Source of the DNA: Azophilus sp965220835
Lineage (GTDB): Bacteria > Pseudomonadota > Gammaproteobacteria > Pseudomonadales > Azotimanducaceae
Direction: 5' to 3'
Length of the DNA stretch: 64,000 bases
Assembly: GCA_965220835.1 (NCBI GenBank)
Contig: OZ244842.1
Coordinates: forward strand, 2,852,001 to 2,916,000
Shown: piece after piece, positions 17,352-24,652 of the stretch
Layout of the letters: each line of letters begins with the position of its first letter
Numbering within the stretch: the first letter of the stretch is position 1
The notes under the pieces: generated by a model
What the model saw: only the letters and a program-made list of their open reading frames with translations
What the model was told of the DNA's origin: nothing
Database searches by the model: none
Program-made: the position numbers and the translations under genes

Positions 17352-17587
17352 CGATCAAAGTCCATGCAATGGGAGTCTATTGGAGTTGTTGGACTCGCGG
17401 CCCGGCGACGTCCAATGTCACCTGAACACAGGCCAGAGAGGCTGAAGCCGCCACAAGGGACGGCTTCGTTACTCCTTCTACACATGGCAGACGAGCTGCC
17501 CACATAATCGCCATCGGACCGGACAAACTCAAGGTTTGTAACTTATCTGCTGGCCCTCATTCGCGCCAGCGACCAAGACGGAGGCAG

Positions 17588-17980
17588 CTAACTGCCTTCC
17601 GGCTGGGCCGTCGCCGCGAACTGGGTTTGGACTTGCCCTAGGTCGAAGTAGTCGCGCCATGCGGCGATTTTGCCGTCGCTGACTTCGAAAACGCCCATGA
17701 CGGGGATTTCGGCCCAGACGCCGTTGACCTTGAACTTGTCCAGCCGCTCGGTGAGCACCACGCGGCCCTCGTCGGCGATGTTGAGGACGTCCCATTGCAC
17801 CTCCTCGGAATCGCCCATGATCTGGGTCAGCACGCTGCGGATGGCGGCCTTGCCCTGGGCGGCTTCCATGGGGATGTTGTGGTAAACGGCATCTTCGGTG
17901 AAGGTGTCGATGACTGCGTCGAGGTCGATGCGGTTGAAGGCATCGATCAATTCCAGAACCAATTCCCTTGCTTCGCTCAT
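17588..17980 (-). CDS. Limonene-1,2-epoxide hydrolase-type protein
   Basis: A 130-residue SnoaL/NTF2-like barrel with the full LEH catalytic set in place: Tyr33 and Asn35 in DAVYHNIP, Arg79 and Asp81 in TERLDKF, and Asp110/Asp113 in WRDYFDLG. LEH opens epoxides by one-step water attack. ATG at 17980 has AAAGGGAG 4 nt upstream. No stop codon separates it from the upstream frame (17981-18337), so a fused protein is also possible. The natural substrate is unknown; flavin monooxygenases nearby could make epoxides. Confidence 0.85.
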   Translation of the reverse strand: MSEARELVLELIDAFNRIDLDAVIDTFTEDAVYHNIPMEAAQGKAAIRSVLTQIMGDSEEVQWDVLNIADEGRVVLTERLDKFKVNGVWAEIPVMGVFEVSDGKIAAWRDYFDLGQVQTQFAATAQPEGS

Positions 17981-18337
17981 TTGCGCTCCCTTTCCTTGCT
18001 GTTGGTTGATGAATGCACCGTATTCCCGCCAAGCCTCCCGAAAGCCGCCCAGCCCGCGCCCCCGAGTGCCCGAGGTCTCCGAGCCTTGGGCCACCGCCCG
18101 TTCAACTTGCTCAACAATGGCCCATGCTGCCGCCGCGTCCAAGCGCAGCAGGAGCATGTCCGTCGCGGCACCGCCCTTGTGACCCGGAGGCTTTGCCAAT
18201 GGGGCACTAGCCAAGGCTTCGCGCAAAGGCGCCGCCAAGTCAGGCCGCCCGGCCAGCAGCTCCACGGTCTGCTGCAGCATCCAGCGCGACCAAGCATCAG
18301 GCCGGTCGCAGCGTTCTTTGTAGGTGGCCCAGTCCAG
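17981..18337 (-). CDS. Uncharacterised protein or domain fused in frame to the epoxide hydrolase
   Basis: This frame runs open from just after purC straight into the epoxide hydrolase with no stop. It begins LDWATYKERCDRPDAWSRW and ends RGRGLGGFREAWREYGAF, then a Gln-rich linker (INQQQGKGAQ). Its composition and spacing from purC suggest a real small protein of about 115 residues. I do not recognise a named family. Possible starts are CTG 18337 (8 nt after the purC stop) or ATG 18280. Either its stop codon was lost, giving a 240-residue fusion, or ribosomes start again at 17980. Confidence 0.5.
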
Positions 18338-18344
18338 AGCTGGC

Positions 18345-19265
18345 CTACTGAATGGACGAGCCGGTCAAGAGGCGGTAGGCCTCCTCGTAGCGGGCCACGC
18401 TGCGGGCCACCACTTCTTCGGGCAGGGTGGGGCCGGGCGGCGTCTTGTCCCATTCGCCGGCGGACACCACGGTTTCCAAGTAATTGCGCACAATCTGCTT
18501 GTCGAAGCTCTCCTGCTCCTGGCCCGGCACCCATTGGTCCGCGGGCCAGAACCGGGAGCTGTCCGGGGTGAATATCTCATCGATCAGGATGGGCGTGTCC
18601 TGACCCGGCAGGCGCCCAAACTCAAACTTGGTGTCGGCGAGGATGATGCCCCGCTCCAAGGCGTAGGCCCGGGCGCGGCGGTAGAGGCGCAACGTGGTTT
18701 CACCAAGCCACTCCATGAGCTCCCGGCCCACGATGTCCACGCCTTGATCGAAGCTGATGTTCTCGTCGTGGCCGGTTTCGGCCTTGGTTGAGGGGGTGAA
18801 CAGGGGCTCCTCAAGCCGGTCGCTGTTCCTTAAGCCCGCCGGCAGGGCAATGCCGCACACTGAGCCGCTGGCTTGGTAGTCCTTCCAGCCGCTGCCGGTG
18901 ATGTAGCCCCGGGCGATGCACTCGATGGGCACCACCTCCGTCTTGCGGCAAAGCATGATGCGCCCGGCCAAGGCCTCGCGCTCCGCCGCCGAGAGACCGG
19001 GCACATCGGCAGTGTCGGTGGATATCAGGTGGTGAGGGGTGTCGTCGGCGAACAGATCAAACCAGAACTTGGAAATCTGGGTGAGCACCACCCCTTTGCC
19101 GGGCAGGCCATTGGCCATCACCACGTCGAAGGCGCTGATGCGATCGCTGGCAATGATCAGCAACGCCTCGCCGCCATCGTCCAAGGTGACATCATAGAGG
19201 TCGCGCACCTTGCCGCTGCGCTTGTTGGGGAGGTTCAGGTTGGTTTCGAGCAATGCGTCTCTCAT
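18345..19265 (-). CDS. purC: SAICAR synthetase
   Basis: A 306-residue PurC of the longer type. The N-terminus (NKRSGKVRDLYDV) holds the glycine-rich ATP loop, ASDRISAFDVVM is the signature, and TKAETGHDENISF and ADTKFEFG line the active site. It joins aspartate to CAIR with ATP in purine biosynthesis. ATG at 19265 matches the conserved start; no strong Shine-Dalgarno is visible. The 173-bp spacer upstream holds a double-hairpin repeat and another hairpin. Confidence 0.95.
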   Translation of the reverse strand: MRDALLETNLNLPNKRSGKVRDLYDVTLDDGGEALLIIASDRISAFDVVMANGLPGKGVVLTQISKFWFDLFADDTPHHLISTDTADVPGLSAAEREALAGRIMLCRKTEVVPIECIARGYITGSGWKDYQASGSVCGIALPAGLRNSDRLEEPLFTPSTKAETGHDENISFDQGVDIVGRELMEWLGETTLRLYRRARAYALERGIILADTKFEFGRLPGQDTPILIDEIFTPDSSRFWPADQWVPGQEQESFDKQIVRNYLETVVSAGEWDKTPPGPTLPEEVVARSVARYEEAYRLLTGSSIQ

Positions 19266-19301
19266 GGATTTCTCGTTAGTTCATGGATTGAAGTGGAGCA
19301 A

Positions 19302-19344
19302 CGGCCCTTCGGTTCGTTGGAATTTCGCGGACGCGAACCTTCTG
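19302..19344 (+). repeat. Double-hairpin repeat, copy A
   Basis: GGCCCTTCGGTTCG, then TTGGA, then a second hairpin TTCGCG/CGCGAA, then CCTTCTG. The order and core bases match copies at 27108-27153 and, inverted, at 35921-35960. Confidence 0.6.
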
Positions 19345-19368
19345 TCGAGATCGATGAACCCGCCAAGC

Positions 19369-19387
19369 CGAGGGCGTCCCGCCCTCG
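19369..19387. terminator. Perfect 8-bp palindrome between metY-like gene and purC
   Basis: CGAGGGCG and CGCCCTCG pair around TCC. It lies between the end of the metY-like gene and purC, so it could end the upstream transcript, but no T-tract follows. A similar sequence, CGAGGACGTCCCACCCTCG, is at 55139-55157. Confidence 0.35.
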
Positions 19388-19438
19388 ATTGGCCGTTGGA
19401 ACGCGTCCTTTTGTCAGGAATCACCTTCAGTAGACCCT

Positions 19439-20671
19439 TCATGTCGAACGCTCCAAAGCTTGGCGGAAGTCGTCAAGCAGGTCCTCGGTGTCCTCGATGC
19501 CCAGCGAAATGCGGATCAGCGAGTCGTCGATGCCCATGGTGGCCCGGCGTTCGGCGCCCATTTCATAGTAGATGGTATGGGCCACCGGAATGGCCAAGGT
19601 GCGATTATCGCCCAAATTGCTGGACTTGATGATGACCTTGAGGGCATTCATGAAGGCCCAGATGTCGATGCCCGGGTCCAGTTCAAAGCTCAGCAGGGCA
19701 CCCGGATGCCGGAACAGCTGTGCGGCGCGATCGAACTCCGGATGCTGCGGCAAGCCGGGGTAATAGACCCGGCGCACCTCGCTGCGCCCGTCAAGGAACT
19801 CCGCCACGGCTTGGGCGTTGGCGCATTGCCGCTCCAGGCGCAGGGCCAAGGTCTCCGCGCCGATCGCCAGCTCGTGGGCAGCCTCCGGGGACAGCGCCGC
19901 GCCAAAGTCCCGCAAGCCCTTCTTCTTGATCTGGGTCAGCGCCCAAAGCCGGGGGTCAGCGCCCTTGTAGTTGTCGTAGATGTTGGGGAACGACTGCCAG
20001 TCGTAAGCGCCCATTTCGGTGACCGCACCGCCGAGCGTGGTGCCGTGGCCGCCGATGTACTTGGTGAGGCTGTTGACCACCAGGCTCGCCTCCACCTTGC
20101 TGGGTTGGAAGAGATAGGGCGAGGTCATGGTGTTGTCCACCACGTAGGCCAGGCCACGCTCGCGGCACAGCGCACCGATTTCCGCCAGGGCGGCCACTTG
20201 GGTGCGGGGGTTGGCGATGGTCTCCACGAACACTAGGCGAGTGTTGTCCTGAATGGCTTCGGCCACTTGGCCCGCATCGGTGGCGTCCACGAAGGTCACG
20301 TCCAGCCCGTGGCTGGCGAAGCTCATGAACAGGCTGTTGGTGTTGCCGAACAAAAAGGCGCTGGAGACAAAGTGGTCGCCACGCCGCAGCAGGGCGAACA
20401 GCAGCGTGCCGATGGCCGCCATGCCGGTGCCGAAGCAGACGCTGGCAAGCCCCCCCTCCATGGCGGAGAGCTTGACCTGCAGCGCATCCACCGTCGGATT
20501 GACTTGGCGCCCGTAGGTGAAGCCGGCTTGCTTGCCTTGGAACACGGCCGCCAAGTCCCGAGCGTCATCGTAGCCGTAGGCCACGGTGGCGTGCACGGGC
20601 TTGTGCAGGGAGCCGTGCTCAATCTCGTTCAAGCGGTCGCTGTGCACAATCTTGCTGGTGAAGCCCTTCAT
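19439..20671 (-). CDS. Cys/Met-metabolism PLP enzyme (O-acetylhomoserine sulfhydrylase-like)
   Basis: A 410-residue fold-type I PLP enzyme. NSLTKYIGGHGTTLGG carries the Schiff-base Lys; YGRQVNPTVDALQ and CFGTGMAAIGTLL are cofactor and substrate segments of the family. Likely activities are O-acetyl- or O-succinylhomoserine sulfhydrylase, cystathionine gamma-synthase or methionine gamma-lyase, and sequence alone does not choose. ATG at 20671 has AGAGG 5-9 nt upstream, and the gene starts 9 nt after the stop of the GGDEF gene, so it is probably the last gene of a long operon that starts near 27.9 kb. Confidence 0.85.
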   Translation of the reverse strand: MKGFTSKIVHSDRLNEIEHGSLHKPVHATVAYGYDDARDLAAVFQGKQAGFTYGRQVNPTVDALQVKLSAMEGGLASVCFGTGMAAIGTLLFALLRRGDHFVSSAFLFGNTNSLFMSFASHGLDVTFVDATDAGQVAEAIQDNTRLVFVETIANPRTQVAALAEIGALCRERGLAYVVDNTMTSPYLFQPSKVEASLVVNSLTKYIGGHGTTLGGAVTEMGAYDWQSFPNIYDNYKGADPRLWALTQIKKKGLRDFGAALSPEAAHELAIGAETLALRLERQCANAQAVAEFLDGRSEVRRVYYPGLPQHPEFDRAAQLFRHPGALLSFELDPGIDIWAFMNALKVIIKSSNLGDNRTLAIPVAHTIYYEMGAERRATMGIDDSLIRISLGIEDTEDLLDDFRQALERST

Positions 20672-20680
20672 GCTTGCCTC

Positions 20681-22579
20681 TTAAGTCCCGGCCGGCAGGC
20701 GGGCTTGGTGAACCAGGCCGGCAAAAGCGTCGCCACCGAGAAACCGGGCCACCTCAGCCCCGGGCAGCGGTGGGGAGAACAGCACGCCCTGCGCCTGGTC
20801 GTAGCCCTCGGCGCACAGGCGGCGCAACTGCACCCGGTTGCTCACCCCTTCGGCCAGCAGCGTCACGTCCAAGGCGCCGGCGAAGGCGGCAATGCCCTTG
20901 ACGATGCCGTGGCCACGGCCGGGGCCGTCGGCGCGGATGTCATGGATGATGCTGGCGTCCACATTGAGCTGGCTGACCGGGGAATGCTGAAGATAGGCCA
21001 AGGCGGCGTAACCGGCGCCAAAGCGGTCCGCGGCAATGCGCACCCCCACCTCGTGCAGCGCCTGCAGCTTGGGCATGATCCGCTCCCGGCTTTGCGACAG
21101 CCGGTATTCGTCAATTTCCAACCGCACCGCGGACGCTTCAAGGCCCGCCTTGCGCAGCCGCGCCAGCAGCTTGTCCGCGAAATCGTCCTGCTCAAGCGCC
21201 AGCCCCGACACGTTGACGGAAACTCGGACGTCTTGAGCGCCGTTGTGGCGCCAGTGGGCTGCCTCCGTAAACGCCTGCTGCTGCACGAGGGCATCGATCT
21301 CGCCCAGCAGGCCGGCATCTTCGGCGGCCAGCAGAAAGTCGTCCGGCTTCAACAGCCCGCGCGTCGGATGGCGCCAACGAACCAATGCCTCCACGCCGCA
21401 GACTTGGCCGGTGGCGAGGGACACCTGGGGCTGGTAGTGGACCACAAACTCACGCCGGGACAGCGCCTTGCGCAATTCCCGAGCGGTGGTCAAACGCCGC
21501 ATCACACCTCGGTTCATGGTTTCGGAGTACAGCCGGAAACCATTGCCGCCCTGGTTCTTGACGTGGTACATCGCGATGTCGGCGGCATCGATTAGCGCAT
21601 CGCCCCGCTCCCCGGCCTCGGGATACAGGGCGATGCCGATGCTGGCACCCACTTTCAACCTGCGCCCATCGATGACGAAGGGCGCATCAAAGCAATCCAG
21701 AATCTTGCCGGCGATGCGCTCCACCGCACCGCGGCTGCGCACGCTGGGCACCAGCAGCGTGAATTCATCGCCGCCGAAGCGCGAAAGGGTGTCGCCTTGG
21801 CGCAGGCAAGCCCGCACCCGTTGGGCAACGGCGCGCAGCAGGCGATCGCCCACGCTGTGGCCAAGCCGGTCGTTGACGCGCTTGAAGCGGTTGAGGTCCA
21901 CAAACATGACGGCAAGCTTGCGCCGGCTGCGCGCCGCTTGGGTGATGGCCAGGCCCAAGCGGTCGTCGAACAGGGTGCGGTTGGGCAGGCCGGTCACCGC
22001 GTCATGGAAGGCCCGCGAGTCAATGGCCGATTCCGGGCCTTGGCGCTCGCTGATCTTGCGAATGGCGCCGCAAGTGCCCAAGAAGTTCTCCGCCGTGCGT
22101 TCGTTGGGGTCTGCGTAGATGCCTTCGGCCCGCAGTTCCATCCACAGCGCGCGCGGGTGGGCGGCGGGGCGGCCATCCGCGCCGAGGTGGCTGACCAGCT
22201 TCAGCGCCACCGGCTGGCCAGAGCGGCTGCCGGTGCGCCGTTCATCGAAAACGTGCCGGGCCAGACCGTGGAAGCTCTCATCCACCAATGCCTCGTAGTG
22301 CTGGCCGACCAACGCCTCTTGCTGAAAGCCAAGCAGCGTCTCCACACGCCGATTGATGAAGCGAATGCGGCCGTCGCGGTCGAGCAGGTAGATCAGTTCC
22401 GGCGAACTGTCCAGGACGAAGCGATGCAAGGCGCCGGCGTCGTCAAGCAGGGCGGCGAAGGCCTCAGCCGTGAGGCTCAGGCACTGCCTTTGGTTCAGGA
22501 CGTCCAAGGTGGGCTCCGCCTCCAATTGCCGGCGGGCAGCGGCTTGGCTCGACTGGATGGGCATTGCGGATTCGCTCAA
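20681..22579 (-). CDS. PAS-GGDEF-EAL protein with a degenerate EAL domain
   Basis: A 632-residue protein with an N-terminal PAS sensor (about 50-180), a GGDEF domain with the full RFGGDEF active site and the RQGD inhibitory I-site five residues before it, and a C-terminal EAL domain. The GGDEF part should make c-di-GMP with product feedback. The EAL domain keeps GVEALVRW and NVS, but the metal-binding DDFGTG motif reads ADRFGAG, the usual KID reads NVD, and the EGVE Glu is Ser. It therefore probably does not hydrolyse c-di-GMP and may only bind it. No membrane segment is evident. TTG 22579 overlaps the Nudix stop; ATG 22564 is an alternative start. Confidence 0.85.
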   Translation of the reverse strand: MSESAMPIQSSQAAARRQLEAEPTLDVLNQRQCLSLTAEAFAALLDDAGALHRFVLDSSPELIYLLDRDGRIRFINRRVETLLGFQQEALVGQHYEALVDESFHGLARHVFDERRTGSRSGQPVALKLVSHLGADGRPAAHPRALWMELRAEGIYADPNERTAENFLGTCGAIRKISERQGPESAIDSRAFHDAVTGLPNRTLFDDRLGLAITQAARSRRKLAVMFVDLNRFKRVNDRLGHSVGDRLLRAVAQRVRACLRQGDTLSRFGGDEFTLLVPSVRSRGAVERIAGKILDCFDAPFVIDGRRLKVGASIGIALYPEAGERGDALIDAADIAMYHVKNQGGNGFRLYSETMNRGVMRRLTTARELRKALSRREFVVHYQPQVSLATGQVCGVEALVRWRHPTRGLLKPDDFLLAAEDAGLLGEIDALVQQQAFTEAAHWRHNGAQDVRVSVNVSGLALEQDDFADKLLARLRKAGLEASAVRLEIDEYRLSQSRERIMPKLQALHEVGVRIAADRFGAGYAALAYLQHSPVSQLNVDASIIHDIRADGPGRGHGIVKGIAAFAGALDVTLLAEGVSNRVQLRRLCAEGYDQAQGVLFSPPLPGAEVARFLGGDAFAGLVHQARLPAGT

Positions 22580-23217
22580 ACCGTTTCGTTTCGTTGGCGG
22601 CGGTGAAGTTCAACGTCCCCTGGGACGGCGCCGGCCTCAGCAAAGGGCCGCGGCCAAAGCTCAAACACCCGTGACAGGGCCGAAAGCGCCAAGGCATGGC
22701 GAATGACGCCGCCGCGCACGGCCTCGGTCACTTGCGCTTCGCTCATGCGCTCCACGGCCAGCATCTCGCCGCGCCCCGGACGGGGTTCGGCAACCCGCTC
22801 AACATCCGTGGCCAGCCAATGATGGCACAAATGATCGTGAATCGCCGGATTTGGCTCCACGGCGCCAAGATAGCGCCACTGCCCGCCGCCGTAGCCGGTT
22901 TCCTCAAGCAGCTCGCGCTGGGCCGCCGTCAGCGAATCCTCTCCAGGGTCCACCATGCCGCCGGGGGTTTCCAGCGTCGCGTAGCCCGCCCCAAAACGAA
23001 ACTGTCGCACCATCACCACATCGCCACCGGGATCGATTGCCACCATGTTCACCCAGTCAACGGACTCAAGCACCAGCCGCTCCAGTACCTCGCCGCTCAG
23101 CGGATGCTGCATCCGGTCAAAGCGCGTGCGGAACAGGATGAGGTCATTGCCCTGGGCACTTTGATGGCGGCTGCCCAGCCGCTTCCAATTCAGTTCAGTC
23201 TCCGCTGTGCCTGACAC
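22576..23217 (-). CDS. Nudix hydrolase
   Basis: A 213-residue Nudix protein. The box reads GGMVDPGEDSLTAAQRELLE followed by ETGY, which has all the conserved Gly, Glu, Arg and Glu positions that bind Mg and the pyrophosphate. The layout around it (VAIDPGGDVVMVRQFR) resembles ADP-ribose/ADP-sugar pyrophosphatases more than MutT, but the substrate is not certain. GTG 23217 starts 4 nt after the stop of the lipoprotein gene, and its own stop overlaps the GGDEF start, so it is inside the operon. Confidence 0.88.
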   Translation of the reverse strand: MSGTAETELNWKRLGSRHQSAQGNDLILFRTRFDRMQHPLSGEVLERLVLESVDWVNMVAIDPGGDVVMVRQFRFGAGYATLETPGGMVDPGEDSLTAAQRELLEETGYGGGQWRYLGAVEPNPAIHDHLCHHWLATDVERVAEPRPGRGEMLAVERMSEAQVTEAVRGGVIRHALALSALSRVFELWPRPFAEAGAVPGDVELHRRQRNETV

Positions 23218-23221
23218 CGCC

Positions 23222-24652
23222 TTAGTACCCCGTCAATTCCATGTAACCCCGGCCGGCGTCGCGGCCTTGGGCGTCCGTCACCCGAACCAAGCCTTCCCAA
23301 TAGGTCAGCAGGGTGTCCATGCGCTGGTCGTTCAGCACGGCGGTGATTTCAAACTGGTTTTCGTCCACCGCCAGCCGCCAGCGTACTGGCCATTTTCTGC
23401 CTTCCTCGTCCTGCCAATGCCCGATTGGCGTCAGCGTGAAATCGCTGGCTGAGAGGGTGCGCGCCGCGCCGCTGCGGTCAATCCAAGCGCCGTGATCGTA
23501 AGGATCCCGGGCGCCGTCCCGCCGCCGCAGCCGAAACGCCATCACATCCTCGCCGCTGTGCAGCATCAACGCAAACCAATCCCAGCCAACCTGCTCCGAA
23601 CTGAGGGCGCTGGTGCTCCACTCCCGATCCAACCAGCCCCAGCCGGCGACCGGATGGCGCTGGCCATCCACCGCCACATGGCCGCGAGTCCGCAAGCTGG
23701 GCGCGGAATAGTAGTGCGACGCGGCGTCCGGCCCCTTGGCCGAGAGCCCGCCATCACCCTGCGGCACAAAGCCCTTTTCCGGTTGCATGGCCAGATCCAC
23801 GGCAAAGCCATCCGCCGCGGCGCGCAGCGACCAGCCATCCGGCGCCATTATCAACCGCCAGTCCTCAAGCCAAGCGGCAGCTTGCCCATCAGCCACTTCA
23901 ACCCCCGCCAACTCCGGATGTCCCCGTGCCATTCTCTCAGCATGGCGATGGGTGTTTGCCTGCACGTCCGTCAGCGCAAAGTGGGCCAGATAGGCTTGGC
24001 CGTTGCGCCACGGATCGGCCGGGTCGCCACCCGGGAAGAGCGCTCGGCGGAAGAGCGTGAATTGAACCCCAAACTCGCGGGCACCTAGAGTGTCTGCGCG
24101 GTGCGGAAACCCGGCGCGCCAAGCCGCTGAGTTGTGGTTGAGTCTTGGGGTGCTGAGGAGCTGGGCGCCGGGAGCGGGTGCGGGGTGCGGCCCTCCGGCA
24201 CGCCAGGCGGGCGCGTTGTGGTGGAGTTCGAGGGTGCTGGGGAGCTCGGCGCCGGGAGTGGGCGCGGGGTGCGGCCCTCCGGCACGCCAGGCGGGCGCGT
24301 TGTGGTGGAGTTCGAGGGTGCTGGGGAGCCTTAACAGTGCCGGAGGGCCGCACCCCGCGCCCACTCCCTCCACGCTTTCGGACAGCGTTTCCGGGACATC
24401 AGTGGATTCCAACGCGAAGGTCAAGTACCACCATTCAGTGCGATAGGCCGGATGGGCGCCGTGATCTTTCGGGAAACGGAACTGACGGGGGGCCACAGCT
24501 TGGGCGAAGCCCTCGGCATCCTCATCTCCACCCAGCATTCGGCCGACTTGCAAGCCTTCGCTGACGTCTGACTCCCCATTCCCGGGCTCGCCGCCGCAAC
24601 CTAGGAGGGATACGCCCACCACCACCCAGAGCGTCCAGCCTAGAGCCTTCAA
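23222..24652 (-). CDS. AttH/CrtC-like lipoprotein carrying an in-frame repeat insertion
   Basis: About 476 residues. TTG 24652 has GGAGGA 7 nt upstream and overlaps the permease stop (TTGA); it yields a lipoprotein signal, KALGWTLWVVVGVSLLGC, with the lipobox Cys at 18. The mature part is a CrtC/AttH double-lipocalin protein (TEWWYLTFAL near 85; DREWSTSALSS and WDWFALMLHSGEDVMAFRLR later). Between FALESTD and REFGVQFTLFRR about 105 residues are foreign, Pro/His/Ala-rich and built of 28-residue repeats encoded by the element at 24092-24402. Frame and downstream motifs are intact. AttH proteins pair with FtsX-type ABC transporters, as here. Function of the pairing is poorly known. Confidence 0.8.
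   Translation of the reverse strand: MKALGWTLWVVVGVSLLGCGGEPGNGESDVSEGLQVGRMLGGDEDAEGFAQAVAPRQFRFPKDHGAHPAYRTEWWYLTFALESTDVPETLSESVEGVGAGCGPPALLRLPSTLELHHNAPAWRAGGPHPAPTPGAELPSTLELHHNAPAWRAGGPHPAPAPGAQLLSTPRLNHNSAAWRAGFPHRADTLGAREFGVQFTLFRRALFPGGDPADPWRNGQAYLAHFALTDVQANTHRHAERMARGHPELAGVEVADGQAAAWLEDWRLIMAPDGWSLRAAADGFAVDLAMQPEKGFVPQGDGGLSAKGPDAASHYYSAPSLRTRGHVAVDGQRHPVAGWGWLDREWSTSALSSEQVGWDWFALMLHSGEDVMAFRLRRRDGARDPYDHGAWIDRSGAARTLSASDFTLTPIGHWQDEEGRKWPVRWRLAVDENQFEITAVLNDQRMDTLLTYWEGLVRVTDAQGRDAGRGYMELTGY
24092..24402. repeat. Dispersed inverted-repeat element, copy 2, amplified in 84-bp units inside a gene
   Basis: Three head-to-tail 84-bp units start near 24092 (degenerate), 24176 and 24260. 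The last is closed by the inverted arm: 24254-24285 pairs perfectly with 24337-24368 (32 bp). The arms, the 51-nt spacer and the right flank to about 24402 match copy 1 at 15748-15893. Eighty-four is 28 codons, so each unit keeps the reading frame of the AttH-like gene. Confidence 0.9.

Noticed and set aside
16845..17507. Plus-strand frame of 220 codons over the MaoC gene
   Set aside because: Antisense of a hot-dog hydratase with its catalytic Asp/His motif; no homology seen on the plus strand.
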